Shown here in pieces: positions 56,119 to 64,000 of a stretch of 64,000 nt of DNA. The translations under genes were made by a program, and so were the position numbers. Source of the DNA: Eublepharis macularius (lineage: Eukaryota > Chordata > Lepidosauria > Squamata > Eublepharidae); the NCBI RefSeq assembly GCF_028583425.1, contig NC_072791.1:191122311-191186310 (forward strand), written 5' to 3'. The notes beneath the pieces were generated by a model. That model searched no databases, was not told the DNA's origin, and saw only the letters and a list, made by a program, of their open reading frames with translations. Numbering within the stretch: position 1 is the first letter of the stretch; each line of letters begins with the position of its first letter.

Positions 56119-59100
56119 CTGAAACGAAAGAATTTTTCTATCAAAAAGGTACAAAGACTCTGTCCTCCAGGTATTACTGTGTTACAGTTAAAAGCATGTT
56201 TAGTATATATTGTCAGATAAGCCATAAGGCATCAGCAGTCCCGGATCTTTTTCCTCAGAGCTCTACTTTAACTTTTGACAATCTTTTCCACTCTACAAGC
56301 TAATGTGGAAGACCAAGGTGCTGGTTAGCGCCCACGTTCATGAAGAGCTCAGTTAACGTTTAACCAATTTCCTGTACTGCAGGTATTTCTGACAGTGGCA
56401 AAATGTTCCTGATGTGCAAGAGATCAGAAAGCATGTTGAGGCCAATAAAATTTTGTACTGCTTTTTTTCTATTGTTTCTCCACATTATCTTGTACTAGCA
56501 CCCTAAGCACAACAATGTGAGTTCTGTACAAAGCAGTCTCTACTCATGACATGTATGTATATATCAAATTTCTAACCATGCTTGCCCTTTTTGATACTAC
56601 ATAAACAGCACCAAATTTGGCAATATTTCCATAAAGAAAAGGGCTGTCCAGCCATAGCAAATTCATGGGCTACTACTGACTTCTGATGAAATAAAATAAT
56701 CTAAAACCAGAGAAACTATGGCCATCATTACCAACCAATGGACCAAAGCCTGTTAAATGGGGTATCTAGAAAGAGGTAACATACAGTAACAGGAGTAAAC
56801 ACGTCTACTTTTATTCAAAAAGTTGTCTATCCAACTATTAGTTATTTTTAATAGCTACTATTGCATGTAAACTTTACAGACATTGCAAAAGTGAAGTCAT
56901 GCCCTGAATTTAAGCTGAAGCTCGTAACTCTCATCAGATCAAGGCCCAGCAGCCAGTTCATGCTTCTTTTTGAACTCTGGTACGCAGGCCCAAATACACA
57001 TGCAGCCTATAGCGGGCCTTCCCAATATTAGCAGAAAACCATTTGCAAATGGACTGGTTGTCTGCATGGGAAAATCCAAGTGCAAGTGACTGCCATAGCA
57101 TGATGATAGTGCAGTAGCTAATGATGAGTGGATATAGTCTGAAAGGAAAAGGTAAAATATACTTACTTGGTAAATATTTCTTTTCATAAGCAGCTGGAAA
57201 CATTCATGAAAAAGAAAATAAAGACAATATTAAAGTAAATATGCATTTAACATTAAACAAGACCAAAGAGATACCAGATTGGATCCGATTATCGGTCAGT
57301 GGAAAGAAGTGATGTTCGTGGGTCTTTCCCATGTCCCTTTCTCCCTGCAGTTATTTCCGATCCTAGGAAAGTTCGTTCCTGGGGTTGAGGGACCTGCATG
57401 GACTAATATTCACTCTGATTGGGAAACTGCTGTGGAGGGAGGGGATGAAATTGTGCTCATTGTTCCATCAGCGGAGCTGTGTTGATAGCAGGTAGAGGAA
57501 GGCAATTTCACCCCCTTGCCCTTCTCCACTGCAGTCTCTTGACCAATGGGGGTCCTGCCTAGCACAATGTTTTGTGGCATGTTGGCTTTTGCAGACATAC
57601 TGCAGTGCTGGTATAACGATAGGAATAAAACATCATTTTCAAAGACTTTCCTTATGACTTCCTCTGTCATTCTTTTCCTTATGACTTTCTCTGTCATTCT
57701 TTTTCTCGATTTATATTATTTTAGTTACTGCAACAGACTATTGGTTTCTTCAGTAACAGAGGGATATAATCCTAATACCAAATCCTAAACACAGAGCTCA
57801 TCACTCTACAGATTCTGATAAATACATGGGGCTCGTATATGAGCAGCTTTTCCCATTAATTTCAATGGACACCAGCTCTGCACATACAAGGAGATGTATG
57901 AAGAAGCCTCTGCATGGGGAAGTTCTTATAAATGCAGGAGTCCTGGGTGCATATCGGAGCTCTCTTCAGTTCAAGGTGCTGAAATCAATACGAGTTAATT
58001 GCATGCATCAGAATGTGCGCAGAATCACTTACAACTTTATCATGATTGGTCCAGTTAAGAAAGTTGTGGACTTTAAGAAATGAATTAGGGTCTTTATATT
58101 CTAACCACTCATTTTTACAGCTAGGGAACTCCACTTGCTTTCCAAAAAGTTCTTTCATAACTAATTATCTTGTTCAGAAACAATGAAGTAAAGTTGCAAA
58201 TATACTGATACTGACATGCTGTCTGTCAGAACAAATCCACAAAAACATTTTTCCAAGGATTTGTAGATGCTGGTAATGTTGTAAGTTGCTCGATCCTGTT
58301 CGTATCTTTCAACTTAAAACAAATCATCGTTTATTCTAGGAAATGTCTGCCACTAACTGAATGATCAACTAGATGAATTATATCGTTTTATTTTCTTGGT
58401 TGAAGAGTGTGGGTTCATTTAGCTTCATTTCTCATTAACTTTTAATGCACATTATCTGAACAACTGCAACGAAGAGATCTATGAAATTCAAATGGGGGAT
58501 CCGCAAGAGAGAGGAAATCCCATTTTCTATTCCTTCTGCTCCCTCACTGCTACTGTTATCTCATCCCCCCACCCTGCCCACTGCTGTTTATTTCCGTATT
58601 CCCCTGCTGCTGCTGCTGTCTCCATTTCAACTCCCAGCTGCCTTCCCTGCTGTATGTACATCCATTTCCTCCCCTCCATCTTTCTGCTGCCACCTGCCTA
58701 GCTTCATCATCCCCTATCTGCTCTTGCTGTTTCCTTTCCTTCCTTTGTTCCATTGCATTCCCCGCCCCCCTTCCCCACCACCGGTGTTTCGTGTGTGATG
58801 CATGCACATGCATAGTTTTTTGCTTTTTTGTAAACAATTTTATTTTTATATTTTTCTGGAAATCTAGTCCTGGTTGGTCCAATGGAGCATGTTACTGATC
58901 TGCACTGACTATTAGATACGTTATTTACTCCATATACATTTTGGGGGAGAAGCCTTAAAGGAAAGAGTATCCACAGCAGTCCAATGATTACAGGCTTCCA
59001 AGGCCTTTGCACGTAAGACTTTCAACTATCGATGAAATCTAATCATTCTTAGCACCAGGCAAGCATGATTCTTACGTACTGGTAGCTTCACAAATGATCT

Positions 59101-61756
59101 CAGTCAGTGGGAGATGTTCACAACTTGTTTTTTTCCATTCACCCGATGTAGTGTGCATTGTAGCACATGTATCCAGGAGCAAGTTGCTACTTCCTTCCTC
59201 CATCCAGTTTGTAAAATTCACTTTTGATTCATCATACCATTTAAAAACACCATCTGCAACAACATGTTGGATAAAAACTATGGTTTCAAATTATTTATAC
59301 ATTTTTGTTCAAGATGGTCCAATCTAAATGGCTATTTTAACTACTTGGCAACTAAAGCATCGTTCTGCGACAAGCTCCCATGGCAAAGGCATGCAAACTA
59401 TGCTCCTGTTGCCATGAATCTCATTATACAACCAAACAGCAGATGTAATGCTGTAGTAAGCTATTGGGCAAGGGCTGCCGCTCCACCTAGGAAGCATGCA
59501 GCTGAAATGGTGTGTGTGCATTCCTGCATTACAGGAAAATGGCATCATTTTTGCAACGACGCTGCCAATTTTCTAAAAAATGCCTGCCTCCCACTGTCAT
59601 CTTCCAGCTACACAGGAGCACGCAGGATAAGTATCTGTTAACCCCCCTCTGGCACCCCCTCCCCCGGTGTGACACCTCAGGGAACTTGACAACCCTGTAT
59701 TGGGCTCACATGTTAGTGGCACAATCATGTCCCACCACAGCGTATGTTGTATGATAGTTATTCATTGTATGTATATCCCGCCTTCTTCCATCATGGAACT
59801 TAAGGCAGCTTCCATAGGATTCCCAAGAGGTCTTTCTTGTAGGCATTAACCAGGCTTTTGAACTTCAGCAAGGTTTTCATATCCTGTACCCCCCAACCAT
59901 CTCTGGGATATATCATCACAGGAGACAATAGAAGCTGCCTTTGCACTTGTATTAGAGATGGTGGTGTAAAGTGCTGTAAAGTAACAACCGACTTATGATG
60001 ACCCCGTAGAGTTTTCAGGGCAACAGATGTTCAGAGATGGTTTGCCATTGCTTGCCTCTGCAACCCCGGACTTCCTTAGTGCTCTCCCATCCAAGTACTA
60101 ACCAGGGCTGTCCCTGCTTAGCTTCCAAGATCTGACAATATCTGGCCAGTCTGAGCCATCCAGGTAAATGTAGATAGGTCCTCCTGACTGAGTAGTAGAA
60201 CATATGATTTGCATGCAGAAAGCCCCCAGTTCAAATCTCAAATAACAGAACTTAAAAAGGTATCATAAACTTTGGAAAGCTACCAGCAGACATAGCAGAT
60301 AATACTGATTTAGATGGATGATGGATGAACTGCCCCAGTTCAGGATGAGGCAGCTTGGTGTGACCTACATCAGAAGTCACCAGCCTTTAATGAGAACTAC
60401 TTCTGAGTAAAGAAAAATCTATTTAGCTATGCACTCCACACCCCCACACGTTTACCAAATTTTGTCCTGTCCTTGAAACAGGACATGGAATAGGAGGAAT
60501 ACCAGAAATATCAGTAAGCAGCACAGAGAAGAATCCTTTAAAAAAAACAAAACCCTGGACCACATTTTATTGTGATCTTTTCCTGGATCTTCTAGGAGAT
60601 ACATGAACTACTTTGCAGCAGCCTGCAAGCTACCGGTAGCTCATAAGTAACCTCTTGGAGGCCTCAGTCTAGATTAGTCTAGGCTACAGGATGTTATCCC
60701 ATTTCTTTTTTTCTCCAGCTTAATCCGATACTGAAGGCTGTCCCTTATACCTTTGCTTTGCATATACCCTTGTAATTTTTTGCTTCTTACAGATTTTCCT
60801 CCTTGTGGACACCACAGGTACTCCAGCCCAGGGAAAAGCAATTACAAATGAAGGCCCTTTTTTTGTCTCGTTTTCAATACATTTGGAAAGTTTCAAAAGA
60901 TGTATCACTGACAGACAGGAGTCTCTGCAAAGAACTTGTTCTTAATGGAGACGTTCTCAACAAAAGATGTGTACCAAAATATGAGTCACTTACCATCAGT
61001 ATCATAAAACATGCCCAATGCAATATATTCAGGACCATGCCAATGGGTCTGGAAGGTTTTCAAGATAAAAGTATTTTCCTCTTTATTATTGATGCTAACA
61101 ATGTCGGCTCCAGAGGCTGCACACGGGAGACAAAAACCAAATCCCAGCACTTTTGTCAAATATCAGTTTAAAAACAAATTGAACAGAACTTGTATAGGCG
61201 CTATGCTTAATACGCATTTGCTCCCATGGAACTATGCTTATGCACATTTGTTGCCACTGAGGCATAATCTTGTAGTCAGTTATGCACAATTAAATCCTGC
61301 TGCTCCCTGGGGGAATTATACACACATAACCAGCCACAGGAGTGCAGCCTAGGAATAAGGGCACTAAACACATTCGCTTAGAAGCATGTCCCACTGAGAT
61401 GGCTGTGGTGACTGTGAGAGCTACCCAGTTAGTGAGTCTGATTTCTAACTGCACAGCAGAAGAGCAATAAAGCTTTTCATAGAACATTTGGATAACCTAT
61501 AATTGGGCTAGATCAGTGGTTTATAAACTGTGCTGTGGGGAACCCTGGGGTTCTTTAGAGGTTTCCCGAGGAGAAAAATCAGCAGTGGGGGGAGAAGCTT
61601 GCCTAAAACACAGCTTGCCTGTTCACTACCAATTTTGCCCTGCATTCTGAAGCTAAAGAAGAGCGTTCAGCATTTCTTCAGTTCATTTCCCTGTTCATGT
61701 GAAGAAGCATTGAGTTTCTACAGTGGTCCAAATGAACTGATCCCAGAAAATCTTCT

Positions 61757-61806
<50 letters not shown>

Positions 61807-62364
61807 TGTAGCATGCTCAGAGTTTTCTCAGCAGACAGATCAGTAACAAAGGCACTGGCAGTAAAAAGTTTGAAAACTACTAACTGAACTATTTATAGCA
61901 ATTGTATCCACCCCTTCCCTGAGACGTGCCTGAAAGCACAGAGTAAAGCTACTTAAATCAGTTTAACTGAATAATTTTGCAGTGTTCCTGTAGATTACCA
62001 GGAAGATAGAGTGGGCTAAAGTGAATCAAATCGTATTTTCAAACTTCAAACCAAATGATCTACCCAAGAAGTCTTCTTCCTGATTCACGTAATGCCCTTG
62101 GATCTAGAATTATCGTTCTTGTATCAACTGCCATAATTACAAACAGCAATTAAGATGTCAAAATAACCCAGCCCTCCTTCACATGTTGTAACAGCCTGTG
62201 TATCTCATGAGTAGATCAGAAAGGGGCAAGGTGTGTGGAAGACAGAACAGTTCCATTACCATTGGCTTTGCAGAACTCTCTGGCATCATCAATACTCTCC
62301 AACGTTCCTCGAAGTAAAACATAGCAGCTACTTCCAAATGACATCCAAGAGGAAGGAAGACATG
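55931..62364 (-). CDS. CD302: CD302 (DCL-1), type I membrane C-type lectin receptor; exons 2-6, 5' partial
   Basis: Single-lectin-domain receptor of dendritic cells and macrophages, linked in mammals to adhesion, migration and endocytosis. The five exons listed below give 617 bp in one frame. They contain the C-type lectin fold from [14 protein letters not shown] through [45 protein letters not shown] to EIIC, then YEKKYLP, a membrane span ([20 protein letters not shown]) and a short tail ending DEENEYTA; human ends EENEYPVQFD. As in human CD302, classical EPN/QPD sugar motifs are not seen, so calcium-dependent sugar binding is doubtful. The signal-peptide exon lies to the right of the window. 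Convergent placement with MARCHF7 matches the mammalian locus. Orthology rests on recalled human sequence. Confidence 0.93.
56119..57166 (-). other. CD302: CD302 intron 5
   Basis: No recognisable repeat or coding signal. Confidence 0.7.
57167..57193 (-). CDS. CD302: CD302 exon 5, 27-bp micro-exon (juxtamembrane)
   Basis: Acceptor AATGTTTCCAG, donor TACCAA/GTAAGT; phase 1 in and out. It codes AYEKKYLP plus a split codon, matching human PYKRKYLS before the membrane span. It is too short for most gene finders. Confidence 0.85.
57194..59079 (-). other. CD302: CD302 intron 4
   Basis: Contains a tandem GTCATTCTTTTCCTTATGAC-type duplication near 57650-57705 and a pyrimidine-rich stretch with (CTG)n at 58530-58790. 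Frames over the latter are compositional. Confidence 0.65.
59080..59253 (-). CDS. CD302: CD302 exon 4, C-terminal half of lectin domain
   Basis: Acceptor GTTGTTGCAG, donor GCTACCA/GTACGT; phase 1 both ends. It holds [14 protein letters not shown] and the cysteines of DTCATMH, KKTSCEH and IICEA, which pair in the C-type lectin fold. Confidence 0.94.
59963..60166 (-). repeat. 5S rRNA-derived SINE (SINE3 type)
   Basis: 60086-60140 contains CCCATCCAAGTACTAACCAG and CCCTGCTTAGCTTCCAAGAT, the antisense of the 5S rRNA 5' half and closer to 5S than the copy at 15846. The body (CAACCGACTTATGATGACCC, GGTTTGCCATTGCTTGCCTC) is shared. Confidence 0.9.
60186..60366 (+). repeat. tRNA-derived SINE
   Basis: TGAGTAGTAGAACATATGAT (A-box region), TTTGCATGCAGAAAGC, AGTTCAAATCTC (B box), then AGATAATACTGATTTAGATG and CAGGATGAGGCAGCTTGGTG. 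Same family as 44704-44873. Confidence 0.82.
60994..61116 (-). CDS. CD302: CD302 exon 3
   Basis: Acceptor GTGTGCAG, donor ACTGATG/GTAAGT; phase 1 both ends. It reads [20 protein letters not shown] then [20 protein letters not shown], close to human GADMISIHNEEENAFIL and [13 protein letters not shown]. Confidence 0.94.
61117..62259 (-). other. CD302: CD302 intron 2
   Basis: Contains the (CT)n/(GT)n microsatellite. No coding signal. Confidence 0.7.
61761..61810 (+). repeat. (CT)n(GT)n compound microsatellite
   Basis: Pure CT dinucleotides run directly into GT dinucleotides for about 50 bp. Confidence 0.95.
62260..62364 (-). CDS. CD302: CD302 exon 2, start of lectin domain
   Basis: Acceptor CCTGCACAG at 62373-62365, donor CCAATG/GTAATG. 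It reads [20 protein letters not shown] then [14 protein letters not shown], aligning with human CPSSTWIQFQDSCYIFL and ESIEDVRNQC. Confidence 0.93.
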
Positions 62365-64000
62365 CTGTGCAGGAAACGGAATCATAATCGTTATAAGTAA
62401 TTACAATTCTACTGATTAATAATAATAACACTGTTTATATAGCCATTTCCAAGGCACTGGTGTCCAAAATGCTCCATGAGATAAAATACACAGCAATCAG
62501 CACTCCAGATATTTATACCAAATGATTATTATTCAATGGTTTCATTCCCCACAAGAGTCAGACACTAAATTTAATCCTAAATCAATAGAATAATAGTGAT
62601 TGTGTGCATATTAATTTTGGGTCCTGGACACGAAATTGTGCCCAAAATGTTTATTGCTAGAACAAATGTAAAAAAAAAAAGGACTCTTCAACTTGAAAAG
62701 GGAAGCATTCATTTACTAGATCTGCATATCAGATAAAATTGAGATATACATCAAAGCACACATCATTCCTCCCACGCAGATATACAATGCAATTATTTTT
62801 ATTTCCAGACCATATGTAATGTACAGGATTACACACTTGAATGTTTCATTGGAAGGAGCGGCACTGAGTTCAAGGGGACTTTCTCGTAAATGTGCTTTAG
62901 AAATGTAGCCTTATTACCTCCTTAAACCCAAGTCTTCCACTTGCCCCTCCACACAGAACAAATTATTTCTGGGCACTGTTTTTTCCTTTGCTCAAAGCAC
63001 ACATCAAATCAGGATCACGTCCCACACTTTTCCGTCTGGGGACTGGATCACCATTGGAAGGAATGCTGAGAAAATGCTGTGAGAATAACTTACTAAACAT
63101 ACCATGCTTACCCAAAGAGATCATCTTGACTAGGGCTTAAACGTTTTAAATTAACTTTAGAAGTAAAAAAGAATCAATATCTGGGATCTTTTTAAAAAGA
63201 GCTATAGCGCAGTTTGGGCATTTCATTTCTCTGGTTCCCTATCAACTGGTGTAAGTCAAACATGCAAGCCAGAAGCAGAACCAAAGAGTTTCAATCCCCA
63301 AGAATTCACAGGAACTTTAAAAACCAACAGCATTTCTCAGAAAATGACTTAGTTTAGCACTGAAAATGCATTCTCAGCTCAGCTGAAGAGAACCAGTTCC
63401 TCATCAAAACCACAAGTAATAACTTAAACGGAAGCACACAGTGAATGCTTTTAGTTGGGAGCTTTGTTTTTGTTTTGTGCTTTTGCTTCTCCAAGAATTT
63501 AGGAAAATTCTATGCAAACGCTATGCAAACTCCCCATACACTTCTAAAAATCAGTTTTAGCTCCACGAATGAAAACAATGGCCAAATTTATCTCTGTCAA
63601 TTAAGATCGACTGGTATACATACAAGGGTATGGTACTTATATGTTGAACCACAGTGTTGATGTTTCCTCTTACTGTAAATAAGTCTTATTTGTTTGTTTG
63701 GGATATCTCTATGCTATCTCTTCAGAGTCCTGCTTGAGGTGGCTTACAATTAAAACTGTGTAACAAAATAAAATCATTGAAAACAAGCCACTTGACATAA
63801 ACATCATAAAAACTATCCATAAAAGCAGACCATTAAAAAGCTGTTAAGATAAAAAACCCTTGATAAAAAGCCTGAGTAAAAAGATGTGTTTTGCTCTGGC
63901 ACCTAAAAGAAGGTAAAGAAGCCACCAGGTGAATGCCTCAAGAGGGAGGGCATTCCAGAGATAAGGTGCCACCACAGAAAATACCCTGTCTCTATTCACC
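62365..64000 (-). other. CD302: CD302 intron 1 (3' part)
   Basis: No signal-peptide exon or CpG-rich first exon is visible, so exon 1 lies outside. The right end is an L2-like LINE. Confidence 0.65.
63690..64000 (-). mobile_element. L2/CR1-like LINE 3' end, cut by window edge
   Basis: Antisense motifs AGTCCTGCTTGAGGTGGCTT, TTTTGCTCTGGCACCTAAAA, GGGAGGGCATTCCAGAGA, AAGGTGCCACCACAGAAAA repeat the first half of 44005-44680 in the same order. Confidence 0.7.

Larger units (their letters stand above)
59254..60993 (-). other. CD302: CD302 intron 3
   Basis: Contains a retroposon 3'-end-like piece (59757-59830), a 5S-derived SINE (59963-60166) and a tRNA-derived SINE (60186-60366). Confidence 0.7.

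Noticed and set aside
58481-58882. Frames over a (CTG)n and C/T-rich stretch
   Set aside because: Compositional; they lie inside CD302 intron 4 and are open in several frames on both strands.
62365-64000. Search for the CD302 signal-peptide exon
   Set aside because: No hydrophobic leader with an ATG and a fitting donor on the - strand, and no CpG-rich first exon; it most likely lies outside the window.
1-64000. CRISPR array, prokaryotic operon, rRNA or functional tRNA gene
   Set aside because: The repeats are dispersed retroposons or simple repeats; tRNA- and 5S-like boxes are parts of SINEs, and the genes have vertebrate introns.

Overview
The window is nuclear DNA from a vertebrate, most likely a squamate reptile (lizard or gecko type). 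Two spliced genes can be read with confidence. The repeat landscape is typical of squamates: tRNA-derived SINEs with a MIR-like body, 5S rRNA-derived SINEs, small hAT-like elements with 8-bp target duplications, CR1/L2-like LINE fragments, and a young L1. I cannot name the species.

Layout. Bases 1-21500 are gene-poor and repeat-rich. They hold a 5'-truncated L1 nested inside a hAT-like element, several SINEs, a solo-LTR-like fossil, a 5S-derived SINE, a large inverted-repeat element and a small GC-rich patch near 560-960. A CpG-rich island (about 21590-22400) is the probable promoter and first exon of MARCHF7.

MARCHF7 (axotrophin, a RING-CH E3 ubiquitin ligase) runs on the + strand. Ten coding exons between 29683 and 49911 join in phase, with consensus splice sites, into a 753-codon reading frame. 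The RING-CH domain spans the seventh and eighth exons (including the first noncoding one) and has all eight zinc ligands. A 53-codon phase 0/0 exon (33713-33871) has no counterpart in the 704-residue human protein as I remember it. A polyadenylation signal lies at 50713.

CD302 (DCL-1, a type I transmembrane C-type lectin) runs on the - strand from the right edge. Five coding exons (62364 down to 55931) cover the lectin domain, membrane span and cytoplasmic tail. The signal-peptide exon lies beyond the window. Its predicted 3' UTR runs to a polyadenylation signal near 54019 and contains an almost perfect 58-bp hairpin. The two genes are convergent, about 3.3 kb apart between polyadenylation signals, the same order and orientation as around human MARCHF7-CD302.

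I found no prokaryotic-type system, CRISPR array or rRNA/tRNA gene, and no convincing undescribed gene system. The points most worth following are the extra MARCHF7 exon, the hairpin in the CD302 3' UTR, the nested L1-in-hAT insertion with a related empty site about 8 kb away, and the duplicated segment at the MARCHF7 promoter.
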